A stretch of 29,833 nucleotides of DNA from the IMG/VR virus record IMGVR_UViG_3300043099_000569, positions 1 to 29,833 of that record, one strand, 5' to 3'. Positions 16,017-22,729 of this stretch are shown here, piece after piece; positions within the stretch are counted from its first letter, which is position 1, and every line of letters starts with the position of its first letter. The notes beneath the pieces are model-generated. The model did no database searches. It was not told the DNA's origin and was given only the letters and a program-made list of their open reading frames with translations. The position numbers and the translations under genes were made by a program. This DNA is from a virus.

Positions 16017-16820
16017 TTACATAGGTTTTGGGAATGTTTCTATTTCAGCGTCAAACTTCAACGATTTTATTTCCCTATTTGTTCTATATGCGTTCCACGT
16101 TTTAATAATGATAGCGTGTTTAACGTCTTCGGGAACTCTTTGTTGTCTATTTGTTTTTGAGGCTATTAATCTTTTTCTTAGTGTAATAATGCTTGGGTTT
16201 GTTATGTTTTCTCCCTTGCATACTTGGTTCATAAATTCGGCAGATTGATTAGGCGAAACATCATAAAACAAAGCATACAGTCCACCAATAGAGGAAGTAG
16301 CTAAAATCTTACCCATATCACTATACCAAGCCTTTGTTTTTTTGGCTACACTATTCCAAAAAGCCTCTCTTTCTTTGAAATATTCAATCAATTTTGAGTT
16401 GGTGAAATCATTATCTCTACCATTAGCGGTTAGTTTTGCTTGTAAAAGAAGTTTATATTTCCTTATAATTGACGGCAACAATGTGTCGTTCTTTATACCC
16501 TCTATTTTGAAACAATCAACCGCACTCCTTAATTTACCCGTGTCTAAAACATCAAACACTTGGTCTTCTAGTCCTTCGGCTATATGGAAATACAAGGTCT
16601 TATTTGACTTAATTATAGCCAAAAGTCTGTGCTGACCGTCTAATATCACGTTGGTTTTTGATATTTTAATCAATTCTCCCGTATCCTCTTTCCATTTGCC
16701 TTCCGACATTTCTTTGGCATACTTGGTTACGTCTTTGTCATAAACCTTTCTGTTTCTTACATTCCTTTCTAGTAGTTCCTTCGCATACGAAGGTGTTACT
16801 AATACTTTTGTTACTTTCAT
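16017..16820 (-). CDS. ParB-like (ParB/sulfiredoxin fold) protein
   Basis: A 267-residue protein. Its N-terminal domain has the ParB/Srx-fold pattern: a KVTKVLVTPSYAKELLERN lead-in, then GELIKISKTNVILDGQHRLLA with D61-G-Q-H-R65 in the nucleotide-binding loop, followed by HIAEGLEDQVFDVLDTGK. Members of this fold bind CTP or ATP, and some are nucleases. The C-terminal 150 residues are helical and do not show the helix-turn-helix of chromosomal ParB, so partition is unlikely. The gene sits 12 bp after the QueC-like gene. A role in DNA modification or nucleotide chemistry is an inference from context. Confidence 0.75.
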   Translation of the reverse strand: MKVTKVLVTPSYAKELLERNVRNRKVYDKDVTKYAKEMSEGKWKEDTGELIKISKTNVILDGQHRLLAIIKSNKTLYFHIAEGLEDQVFDVLDTGKLRSAVDCFKIEGIKNDTLLPSIIRKYKLLLQAKLTANGRDNDFTNSKLIEYFKEREAFWNSVAKKTKAWYSDMGKILATSSIGGLYALFYDVSPNQSAEFMNQVCKGENITNPSIITLRKRLIASKTNRQQRVPEDVKHAIIIKTWNAYRTNREIKSLKFDAEIETFPKPM

Positions 16821-16832
16821 ACTTGTTTTTTT

Positions 16833-17423
16833 TTATTTGTTTATACTTATTTGTTTGCACGTTATACATTCGCCACAAGGCTTATCTCCACCGTATCTGC
16901 AATACCAACAAAGTTCTAGTAGTTCTTTTGGCATAGCGTCCATTGTGGCTTTTTTGGTTTGATTTAACAAGGGATATACAACTTCTACCCCTCTTTTTTC
17001 GGATAGCGTGGAGTTGTTTGAAACCAACTTTCTAATTTTATTAGCCCTAATTTGTCTTTTTACGTTTTCTGTTTTATAAATCGGCATATAGATACGATTT
17101 ATCGAAGACCACCTTTTTGCTCTCAAAATGATACCTATAAAAAAATTACAAACCTCAACGTCTTTAATAATTCCACCTATTCCACCATAGTCAAACTTGC
17201 TCTCTATGTACACGAAATTGGTTAATCCTCGTTTTTCTAGCCAAGAAAGTATGCTTTTTACTGCCAACGCTTCTTTTTTGCTTCTTTTTTCGTGATTTAC
17301 AAGGTGTATATGGTGTACTAAAATACAATCATTTGGATTGTTTAAAAGCCAATTATAAAGCACATAAGCACTATCTATTCCGCCCGAAAACTGAACTAGG
17401 GCTATCGGTTTTTCTTTATTCAT
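16833..17423 (-). CDS. QueC-like PP-loop ATPase
   Basis: A 196-residue protein with the PP-loop QFSGGIDSAYVLYNW (SGGxDS at 13-18) and a C-terminal zinc motif with Cys at 172, 175, 183, 186 and 189 (PCGECITC). Together these match QueC, 7-cyano-7-deazaguanine synthase, which makes preQ0 from a carboxy-deazaguanine with ATP and ammonia. Phages use such enzymes to make 7-deazaguanine DNA bases, normally with FolE, QueD, QueE and a DpdA-type transglycosylase. None of those is seen in this window, so the substrate could be supplied by the host, by genes outside the window, or be something else. It overlaps the AlkB-like gene by 8 bp. Confidence 0.78.
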   Translation of the reverse strand: MNKEKPIALVQFSGGIDSAYVLYNWLLNNPNDCILVHHIHLVNHEKRSKKEALAVKSILSWLEKRGLTNFVYIESKFDYGGIGGIIKDVEVCNFFIGIILRAKRWSSINRIYMPIYKTENVKRQIRANKIRKLVSNNSTLSEKRGVEVVYPLLNQTKKATMDAMPKELLELCWYCRYGGDKPCGECITCKQISINK

Positions 17424-17907
17424 TTATCTTAATGGTTTTTTTTGTTTCTCCCGTATATGTTCTAAACACTACTGAATAACGCAATTCTTTTGCCGTCGCT
17501 TTGTGTTGCCAATTCCAACGCAAATCGCCCTCCATAACATACAAGGAACGTGGCTCTATTTCGTATTTTAAACAGTCGCCTGATTGGTTTTTGAATATTA
17601 CTTCGGAGTGCCCTAATAAACTTAAAACAACTATTTGCTCTCCCGCAAGTTTATCGTCAATATGAAAATCAAGAAATTGTCCTTGTGCATACTCATTAAC
17701 CGTAACGCTATCAAAATTGCTTATACCGAGTTTTGTAAATATTTCGGGTATTTCTCTGCTTACAAAGTTGCTATTGTATGGCAAAATTAAGCCATAACGA
17801 TATACGTTGTTCCTACCTTCTTTCGTTCTTAAAACAAATTGCGGTATAGCCCTTAATATCTCTTGCTCTTGCTCTTTTGTAATATAGTTTGGGTGGTATC
17901 TCAACAT
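17416..17907 (-). CDS. AlkB-like 2-oxoglutarate/Fe(II) dioxygenase
   Basis: A 163-residue AlkB-type dioxygenase. N71 and Y73 of VNEYAQGQFLDFHIDD lie just before the Fe ligands H82 and D84. The third ligand is probably H135 in WNWQHKA, and RYSVVFR (R143 to R149) supplies the 2-oxoglutarate-binding arginines. Essentially the whole catalytic core is present, so it should be active. AlkB enzymes remove or oxidise alkyl groups on nucleic acid bases, but a few act on proteins. Its position between a SET-domain gene and a QueC-like gene suggests nucleic acid repair or modification. It overlaps both neighbours by a few bases. Confidence 0.88.
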   Translation of the reverse strand: MLRYHPNYITKEQEQEILRAIPQFVLRTKEGRNNVYRYGLILPYNSNFVSREIPEIFTKLGISNFDSVTVNEYAQGQFLDFHIDDKLAGEQIVVLSLLGHSEVIFKNQSGDCLKYEIEPRSLYVMEGDLRWNWQHKATAKELRYSVVFRTYTGETKKTIKINE

Positions 17908-18215
17908 TCTTTGTATCCTATTATGTCGCTTTTAAATGGGTATTCTAGTACCGAATAATCCGAAGTTAATTCCTCGTTTGGCTCTATGTCTTTTTTTGAA
18001 TATAGATAGTATTTTTCGCCTTCTTTTTTTAACACACAGTTTCCGTTTTTTTTATGATTAACAAACCGACCAAAAAATGTAATCCAATCTAAATTTTTTT
18101 TGTGTCTATTCAAATCAGCAACCAAAAAAATAGAAGTATCGCTTTCAATCTTGTTTGCAGTAAAAACTCCCTTGCCGTGTATTTGTGAATACGCTATGTA
18201 TATCTCAATATCCAA
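17901..18215 (-). CDS. SET-domain protein, putative lysine methyltransferase
   Basis: A small SET domain: SQIHGKGVFTA (GxG motif), GRFVNHKKNGNC (the RFxNHxxxxNC element) and EELTSDY near the C-terminus, the usual S-adenosylmethionine and pseudoknot motifs. The start is uncertain. ATGs at 18311, 18272 and 18266 would overlap the previous gene by 62-107 bp; the TTG at 18215 gives an 11-bp overlap and a complete 104-residue SET domain. I prefer the TTG, with low certainty. SET enzymes methylate lysines; the target here is unknown. It overlaps the AlkB-like gene by 7 bp. Confidence 0.78.
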   Translation of the reverse strand: MDIEIYIAYSQIHGKGVFTANKIESDTSIFLVADLNRHKKNLDWITFFGRFVNHKKNGNCVLKKEGEKYYLYSKKDIEPNEELTSDYSVLEYPFKSDIIGYKEC

Positions 18216-18537
18216 AGTGAAGTTTCTTTGACTTTTTTGAGCCGACAATTTTTCTTGATACAACATTTCCATTAGCGTCTTTTGTTTCTTCGATTTTAAC
18301 CTTTGGAACAAACGTAACTGCTTCCGCTACATTATCTCCTTGTTGAGTTGTAACTTGAATTACGCAACCCACTCCTTCAATTTCCATAGCCTTTGTTGAT
18401 TTAAGCCAACCCTCTGCTTTTGAGTGAGCCTTGCATATCAGTTTGAAGGTATCTCCGTCGCCCCAAAACTGAATGTCTTTTACGTTTTCTTTTGCTTTGC
18501 TAGAAGTCGTATTGCCTAGCGTTTTTTTTGTTTTCAT
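18205..18537 (-). CDS. Conserved phage protein, 110 aa
   Basis: I recall similar proteins in Bacteroides phages but know no function. The core, DIQFWGDGDTFKLICKA ... GWLKSTKAMEI ... GCVIQVTTQQGDNVAEA, looks like a small beta domain. The N-terminus is Lys/Ser/Thr-rich and the C-terminus basic. The gene is preceded by the longest copy of the repeated leader (18538-18565), which holds the 15-nt site complementary to the structured RNA at 23179-23306, so its translation may be specially controlled. Confidence 0.78.
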   Translation of the reverse strand: MKTKKTLGNTTSSKAKENVKDIQFWGDGDTFKLICKAHSKAEGWLKSTKAMEIEGVGCVIQVTTQQGDNVAEAVTFVPKVKIEETKDANGNVVSRKIVGSKKSKKLHFGY

Positions 18538-18565
18538 ACTTATTTGTTTTTATTGGTTAGTTTAA
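18538..18565 (-). promoter_or_regulatory. Repeated translation leader, copy A
   Basis: Read on the minus strand, TTAAACTAACCAATA (18565-18551) is followed by a 13-nt A-rich spacer, AAAACAAATAAGT, and ATG 18537. The motif contains the stop codon of the upstream 48-residue gene. Copies B and C keep the same 13-nt spacing. TTAAACTAACCAATA is exactly complementary to 23267-23253 of the minus-strand RNA candidate. Confidence 0.6.
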
Positions 18566-18703
18566 AATTATTGCTATTTCATACTTTAAAAAGGTAAAGT
18601 ACAATGTTTTTTGGCTTTTTCCATTACTGATTATTGTTTGCATAGAGATTGTAGGTAAAAAGTAAATGCTACTTTCACACTTTCGGCAATAGGTTTTTTT
18701 CAT
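18557..18703 (-). CDS. Small protein with a CxxC motif, 48 aa
   Basis: The frame runs from ATG 18703 to TAA 18557. It begins MKKTYCRKCESS, with Cys6 and Cys9 forming a CxxC knuckle; the remainder is hydrophobic and Lys-rich. No second Cys pair is present, so a full zinc ribbon would need dimerisation. It is accepted because it is preceded by leader copy B at the standard spacing and its stop lies within leader copy A, a coupled arrangement. Function unknown. Confidence 0.55.
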   Translation of the reverse strand: MKKTYCRKCESSIYFLPTISMQTIISNGKSQKTLYFTFLKYEIAIILN

Positions 18704-18729
18704 ATTTATTTATTTTTATTGGTTAGTTT
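18704..18729 (-). promoter_or_regulatory. Repeated translation leader, copy B
   Basis: Read on the minus strand, AAACTAACCAATA (18729-18717) is followed by AAAATAAATAAAT and ATG 18703. It shares 13 nt with the RNA-complementary part of copy A and has the same 13-nt spacer length. It overlaps the end of the upstream 53-residue gene. Confidence 0.55.
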
Positions 18730-18877
18730 TTTCAAATAGCCATTGTAGTAGTGGCTCTCTCGATGTTGCTTTAGTTCCACATACTATCCACATAGGTATA
18801 TGAATAATAAATAGTGCTATGCCGTCTAAAAGACAACAAGGGAAAAACAATAGTAATTGCATTATTCTTAATCTCAT
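18716..18877 (-). CDS. Small membrane protein, 53 aa
   Basis: The frame runs from ATG 18877 to TAA 18716. After a short basic start (MRLRIMQ), residues 7-32 are strongly hydrophobic (LLLFFPCCLLDGIALFIIHI), enough for one membrane segment, and the C-terminal 20 residues are polar. The gene has leader copy C before it and its stop lies in leader copy B. No family is recognised. Holin-like or superinfection roles are possible, but there is no evidence. Confidence 0.5.
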   Translation of the reverse strand: MRLRIMQLLLFFPCCLLDGIALFIIHIPMWIVCGTKATSREPLLQWLFEKTNQ

Positions 18878-18900
18878 ACTTATTTGTTTTTATTGGTTGG
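18878..18900 (-). promoter_or_regulatory. Repeated translation leader, copy C
   Basis: Read on the minus strand, CCAACCAATA (18900-18891) is followed by AAAACAAATAAGT and ATG 18877. The 13-nt spacer is identical to copy A, but only 8 nt (AACCAATA) continue into the motif. The end of the upstream 66-residue gene overlaps it. Confidence 0.5.
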
Positions 18901-19080
18901 CTTGTTGTCAATATATCCCTCTGCGTACATATAATTTACAAGTTGTTGCTCATTCATTACCATTTTGATATGGGCAAGTTTACTACGCTTGTTTGTGCCA
19001 AAATTTTCATATATCGAAACTTCAAAATTACAACCAATCTTTTCATAATCTAATTTTTTTGTCTTTGCCTTGTTAAGCAT
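18880..19080 (-). CDS. Hypothetical basic protein, 66 aa
   Basis: Unrecognised. It has a Lys-rich N-terminus (MLNKAKTKKLDYEK), a mixed alpha/beta-like centre and a Lys/Asn C-terminus. There are no Cys pairs and no membrane segment. It overlaps the end of the upstream 58-residue frame by 31 bp in another frame, and its stop lies in leader copy C. It is supported mainly by its place in a compact operon. Confidence 0.55.
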   Translation of the reverse strand: MLNKAKTKKLDYEKIGCNFEVSIYENFGTNKRSKLAHIKMVMNEQQLVNYMYAEGYIDNKPTNKNK

Positions 19081-19226
19081 AGTCCCCTTTTTTTTAATTC
19101 ATTAATTGGCTTCTTTTTATTAATTTTTTCAATCTCGCTGACAATGTTTTTTAACGGCTTTGAAATCTTGTGTTCAAGCCGACTATTTTCGTTGAATAAC
19201 ACGCCTTCGTTTGGTAGTTTTTCCAT
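19050..19226 (-). CDS. Hypothetical small protein, 58 aa
   Basis: The frame runs from ATG 19226 to TAG 19050 and starts MEKLPNEGVLFNENSRLEHK. The centre (LKNIVSEIEKINKKKPINEL) looks like a charged helix, and the tail is basic. It follows an A-rich leader (AAATAAAAAAAACAA) and fills what would otherwise be a 160-bp gap after the RusA-like gene. It is not a known family, and it is less certain because of the 31-bp overlap with the next gene. Confidence 0.45.
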   Translation of the reverse strand: MEKLPNEGVLFNENSRLEHKISKPLKNIVSEIEKINKKKPINELKKRGLCLTRQRQKN

Positions 19227-19244
19227 TTGTTTTTTTTATTTATT

Positions 19245-19739
19245 TTATTTGAATATGATTATGCTTCCTTTGAAAGCCCAACGCTTTTCTGCTTTCTCCC
19301 ACCAAACTGCACTATCGTTTTTTAGCAAAGCGTCTTTCAATCCTTTCGTGATATTGTCAGTATCGGGTTTACTCTCGCACGGAAGCCCATTCATTCTTTC
19401 TTTTTTCTTCTGCGACCAACTATTAGGCATAGGTATTAGATATACTGCTTCAAGGTGCTTTCCTAATTGATAGCCCATTTGCTCTGCTTGTTTTACTATT
19501 GTATTCTTAAAATCAAAGTATTTGGTTACGGCGGGACGCTGACGCTTCAATGGGTCTTTATGGTTTGGATTTGTAAATATCCTATCTCTTTTTGTCATTC
19601 TTACTGCACCAACGGGAATTACGTCAAAGATATAGAACTCTCTGCTTTTATCAATCAAATACTTTCCTTCTTCAAGCACAATGCAAGTGCCCTTATTGTG
19701 GTAGCATTGACCTAAACTATTTTGTAGCCGTTTCGCCAT
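19245..19739 (-). CDS. rusA: RusA-like Holliday junction resolvase
   Basis: A 164-residue protein. The RusA pattern begins at FDVIPVGAVRMTKRDR (residues 38-53) and continues to the catalytic segment KPDTDNITKGLKDALLKNDS (124-143). D126, D128 and D142 correspond to the metal-binding aspartates of RusA. RusA dimers cut Holliday junctions and help phage recombination and DNA maturation. About 35 extra N-terminal residues precede the fold. It overlaps the zinc-ribbon gene upstream by 23 bp and belongs with RecT, the RecE-like nuclease and the OB protein as the recombination set, though separated from them by several genes. Confidence 0.85.
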   Translation of the reverse strand: MAKRLQNSLGQCYHNKGTCIVLEEGKYLIDKSREFYIFDVIPVGAVRMTKRDRIFTNPNHKDPLKRQRPAVTKYFDFKNTIVKQAEQMGYQLGKHLEAVYLIPMPNSWSQKKKERMNGLPCESKPDTDNITKGLKDALLKNDSAVWWEKAEKRWAFKGSIIIFK

Positions 19740-19932
19740 TTAATAATTCTTTATCAAAACAACCTTTACATAAGAACCTAGTTTCTTTATTTATGTTAAG
19801 ACTTGCTATGTCGTAATAGCTAGACTTTCCACAACCCGCACACTTTTTCCTAACTATGTCGCCGTGCTTCATTTTATAATACATAATGTATATATTGAAT
19901 AGATAGTTTTTTATTTTATCAATCATTTTCAT
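19717..19932 (-). CDS. Zinc-ribbon small protein, 71 aa
   Basis: Cys at 31, 34, 55 and 58 (KCAGCGKSS ... RFLCKGCFD) give a typical two-knuckle zinc ribbon. The N-terminal 25 residues are hydrophobic and aromatic with Lys (MIDKIKNYLFNIYIMYYK). Zinc ribbons of this size usually bind nucleic acid or partner proteins; the partner is unknown. It overlaps both neighbours by 14-23 bp, as is usual in this operon. Confidence 0.75.
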   Translation of the reverse strand: MKMIDKIKNYLFNIYIMYYKMKHGDIVRKKCAGCGKSSYYDIASLNINKETRFLCKGCFDKELLNGETATK

Positions 19933-20113
19933 AGGTTTCTTTACCTAGTCCCTCGCTACAATACCTTGTTGTTTTTAATTCTTCACGAATATATTTCTTT
20001 TGTTTTGCCCGTCTTTTACCCGAAGTGTGTTTTTTCCACCAACCTCTGACGTGCCCCGCCCATTCGCCGTTTAGGATTGAGTTTTGCTTATTTCCTACTC
20101 TTATTTTTGACAT
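19919..20113 (-). CDS. Hypothetical highly basic protein, 64 aa
   Basis: Very rich in Lys and Arg, especially GWWKKHTSGKRRAKQKKYI, so it probably binds nucleic acid or another acidic partner. No known motif and no Cys pair. It overlaps the genes on both sides by 13-14 bp, which supports translation but not function. Confidence 0.65.
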   Translation of the reverse strand: MSKIRVGNKQNSILNGEWAGHVRGWWKKHTSGKRRAKQKKYIREELKTTRYCSEGLGKETYEND

Positions 20114-20427
20114 AAAAAATAAATTATTTTTTTAAAGGTTATTTTTTCTTTGAAGTATATATTTTGTTTGGTATTCCACTCTTTTATATTGAAAATAAAT
20201 GTTGAGTTGTTTGGTTGTTTTACAAAACGTATGTTAGTATCAATAATTCCTTTGGGCTTGTAAACAGTCCCTAGAGGGTGCTTGGTGTCAATATCTATTT
20301 CTACAAAATAAAAATTATGAATATTATAAATAATAGGGCTTCCTTCTTCGTTTAAAAGATAGTGCTTACAGTTGTTTATTTCAATATAAGACAACAATTT
20401 GTTTATTATTTGTGCTGAAAATAACAC
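20101..20427 (-). CDS. Hypothetical protein, 108 aa
   Basis: Unrecognised. It has alternating hydrophobic and polar strands (HYLLNEEGSPIIYNIHNFYFVEIDID, broken here by loops) that suggest a small beta-rich domain, and a Lys/Ile/Phe-rich C-terminus. The base composition is especially A/T-rich. It overlaps the glycosyltransferase-like gene by 22 bp, so it may be translated with it. A helper of that enzyme is conceivable, but no motif supports it. Confidence 0.65.
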   Translation of the reverse strand: MLFSAQIINKLLSYIEINNCKHYLLNEEGSPIIYNIHNFYFVEIDIDTKHPLGTVYKPKGIIDTNIRFVKQPNNSTFIFNIKEWNTKQNIYFKEKITFKKIIYFLCQK

Positions 20428-21137
20428 TCTTTATTATTAAAATCCCACTTCCAAAATTCAGTATTTAAAGGCTTTCCGTGAATTATCTTGTCTGAATAAC
20501 AAGAATATAACACTTCGTTTAATGCAATCATATCAACTGTGTCGCTTTGAACTCCATAACATTTTATTCTATTGGACATATCCTCTAAAACGGGCAGTAT
20601 TGTTTCTCTGTGCCCACCAAAGATACCGCAATTCAAAATTTGTTTATTTTTTATTCCTATGTAATTTATTTTACAAGACAGTTGTTCTATAATATCCACT
20701 CTGTTTTTTATCCACTCGTTTTCTCCTATAATACACGCCTCGTCGCCAACATATATTTTACCTTTTTCAATAAAATCAAAAGGGTTTTTCAATACAGTAA
20801 CGTCTGATATGTCTGTCATAAAAAAGTTTTCGATATGCCTATTCCACTTCAAAAACTCATAAGCAATTTCCCAACGAAAGTCTATTTGGTTTGTCCCGCT
20901 TATTCGGTAGTTTCTTCGTTTTGGGCTACTCATACCTATATTGTCTATCATAAACTTGCTTGAAACAAACGCTTCTAATTGCGGTTGTTCTTCATCAATA
21001 AAAACTATTGAAGCAAGTCCTAGTTTTTCTATTGATTTACGCCACGCTTCCGTGTATTCCAAAGCGTTTGGTTTTTCAGCGTAATTCCAAAAAGGATAGC
21101 GGTAATTTGTGAGTAAAAAAGAAGCGATTATATTCAT
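20406..21137 (-). CDS. GT-A-like glycosyltransferase
   Basis: A 243-residue protein with a GT-A-type pattern. FFMTDISDVTVLKNPF at about 105-120 has D109-x-x-D112 at the place of the metal- and nucleotide-sugar-binding DxD. ILNCGIFGGHRETILPVL at 167-184 matches the N(A/C)GxFGG loop of this fold, and a late HGKPLN segment may supply a further ligand. There is no membrane anchor or signal peptide, so it should act in the cytoplasm. It overlaps the HNH gene by 4 bp, inside the recombination operon. Phage glycosyltransferases often glycosylate modified DNA bases, but host surface or protein targets are equally possible. Confidence 0.7.
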   Translation of the reverse strand: MNIIASFLLTNYRYPFWNYAEKPNALEYTEAWRKSIEKLGLASIVFIDEEQPQLEAFVSSKFMIDNIGMSSPKRRNYRISGTNQIDFRWEIAYEFLKWNRHIENFFMTDISDVTVLKNPFDFIEKGKIYVGDEACIIGENEWIKNRVDIIEQLSCKINYIGIKNKQILNCGIFGGHRETILPVLEDMSNRIKCYGVQSDTVDMIALNEVLYSCYSDKIIHGKPLNTEFWKWDFNNKECYFQHK

Positions 21138-21427
21138 AACATATTAACTTTATTCCAAACGTCCATAAACTTTACTTTCATTTTTTTTGCGTGTTGCGTA
21201 ACCAAGTATGTAATCCAATTAGGCTTATCGCCGTATTTTATATGACAATTTCTGCATACCGCCATTAAGTTTTCAATAATATCTAGCCGATTATCTGATA
21301 CCCCACCCATACCCCTTGAAACAATATGGTGAATATCAACCGCCCGTGAGCCACAACATTCGCAAGGCACAAATTCTTGTTCCCCATAGTTAAAATGCTC
21401 TAAATATACCCTAGTGTGGTTTTGCAT
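21134..21427 (-). CDS. HNH endonuclease
   Basis: A 97-residue HNH nuclease. Cys at 22-25 (PCECCGSRA) and C58/C61/H62 (VCRNCHIKYG) form the zinc site, DIHHIVSRG (H33, H34) gives the first His, and IIENLMAVC holds N53. This is the complete beta-beta-alpha metal motif. It starts by a 1-bp stop/start overlap (TAATG) with recT, so it is translationally coupled. Small HNH proteins in phages serve in packaging, recombination or as homing nucleases. The tight coupling to recT argues against a recently inserted homing gene. Confidence 0.85.
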   Translation of the reverse strand: MQNHTRVYLEHFNYGEQEFVPCECCGSRAVDIHHIVSRGMGGVSDNRLDIIENLMAVCRNCHIKYGDKPNWITYLVTQHAKKMKVKFMDVWNKVNML

Positions 21428-22281
21428 TATTTTTTATTTTTTAATGCTTCTGTTTCTATTACTGTTATTTCGGGTACGTCCGCTTCTGCCAAAGCGTTTT
21501 GTTTCTGTGCTACTTCTATCAATTCATAGCCGTTTTCTGTTGCTCTGATACGGGCGTTCTTTTCATAATCGAACTTATTGTCCATTTCTAGTGCCCTAAT
21601 CAATGCGTCGTTATCGCCCTTTGGAAGCGTTTTAAACAGTAGTTTAATTGCAACTTTTGACTGCATAATGTTGAATATGTCCGTTCCATTATTGTATGGA
21701 GAATACTGACTTCCACCCGCTTTGCTCAACTTCTGTATCTTATCTAATTCAGCCTTATTAACCACAACGAACAATGGGTTTGTACCTTCAATTTGTGCGA
21801 TTGCGTAAACACAAACTAATGCCCCTCTAACACCGTCCTTACAAGGTTTGTGCTTGATATACTCGCTAGTACCGTACTCATAATCAAACTCGTCTTTTTC
21901 GTAAACGGCTTGAATACGGATTGATTTCATTTTAGGGTTTCTGTATGCAATTTCAATAAGACCTTTGTATCCCAAAATTGGCGTTGCTTCTAGCACCCCA
22001 TTTACTTTGTAGGGAAGGATATATCCAAAGCCTTCGGGGGTGTTGAAAGGAAGACCAACTTCTGCGAAGTAAAGGATACTTCCAAACAATGATTGTGGCG
22101 TACATTTAAGAAGTTCGGGTGTCTTTTTTACGGCGTTTAGCACTTTGACCATAAACTCTTTAGTGCTTATTCCGTACTTTGTGCCCAACAAGTCGGCTAC
22201 CGTTTGCTCATACTTTGAAAGATTATTTTGAAATAACACCATAGGTGCTTCTTTCTTTTCAGCCATTTGATTTGCTTCCAT
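21427..22281 (-). CDS. recT: RecT-family single-strand annealing protein
   Basis: A 284-residue RecT family protein. Characteristic parts are SLFGSILYFAEVGLPFNTP at about 64-82, GYILPYKVNGVLEATPILGYKGL, YRNPKMKSIRIQAVYEKDEF, and IMQSKVAIKLLFKTLP. RecT anneals complementary strands and works with a 5'-3' exonuclease, here the RecE-like nuclease encoded at 25269-26135. ATG 22281 was used; ATG at 22266 is also possible. It is an early recombination gene and lies directly before the HNH and glycosyltransferase genes. Confidence 0.92.
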   Translation of the reverse strand: MEANQMAEKKEAPMVLFQNNLSKYEQTVADLLGTKYGISTKEFMVKVLNAVKKTPELLKCTPQSLFGSILYFAEVGLPFNTPEGFGYILPYKVNGVLEATPILGYKGLIEIAYRNPKMKSIRIQAVYEKDEFDYEYGTSEYIKHKPCKDGVRGALVCVYAIAQIEGTNPLFVVVNKAELDKIQKLSKAGGSQYSPYNNGTDIFNIMQSKVAIKLLFKTLPKGDNDALIRALEMDNKFDYEKNARIRATENGYELIEVAQKQNALAEADVPEITVIETEALKNKK

Positions 22282-22316
22282 TTTTACCTTTTTTAGTGTT
22301 TTTTGAAAAAGTATTT

Positions 22317-22724
22317 TTAAACTTTGATTTTTTTATTCTCATTTTTATTCTTATTTACTTGTTTCACAACGCCTTTTTTTTGCTCTGTTCGGGATTGAAA
22401 TGCGAAGTCCATTAAAAGCACACTAACCTCTACGCTATCTTTTCCGTGTCGCTTAACCGCTTCTCCCAACTTATCTTTTTGTTCTTCTGTAAGTTCAACA
22501 TATCTTCCGCCAATAGTCAAATTAGGTAAATCAAAACTCTGCGGTTTGTATGTTTTCTCAACCAAACATTTTATATCTACTGCGTCTGATATAGCAAACT
22601 TTCCCTTTTTTTGTTGAATACCCTCAATGGTTCTCCAAACCACTTCCGCCGTCATACTATCTACGGCAACACCAACTAGACCTAATCCTATTCTAGTGTA
22701 ATTTGTTTTCTCTTTGTTTGTCAT
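22317..22724 (-). CDS. Hypothetical protein, 135 aa
   Basis: Unrecognised soluble protein. The N-terminal part (YTRIGLGLVGVAVDSMTAEVVW) has a hydrophobic strand-helix pattern but is too short and broken to be a clear membrane segment. LTEEQKDKLGEAVKRHG is helical, and the C-terminus is a Lys/Asn-rich tail. It lies directly upstream of recT in the same operon, 35 bp away, so it may have a recombination-related role. Confidence 0.7.
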   Translation of the reverse strand: MTNKEKTNYTRIGLGLVGVAVDSMTAEVVWRTIEGIQQKKGKFAISDAVDIKCLVEKTYKPQSFDLPNLTIGGRYVELTEEQKDKLGEAVKRHGKDSVEVSVLLMDFAFQSRTEQKKGVVKQVNKNKNENKKIKV

Positions 22725-22729
22725 AACTT

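Noticed and set aside
16017-16820. Plasmid partition ParB
   Set aside because: There is no ParA gene beside it, no helix-turn-helix centre and no parS-like repeats. Only the ParB/Srx fold pattern is present.
21134-21427. Homing HNH endonuclease inserted in an intron or operon
   Set aside because: It is tightly coupled to recT and the glycosyltransferase gene by 1- and 4-bp overlaps, recT is not interrupted, and no intron-like flanks are seen.
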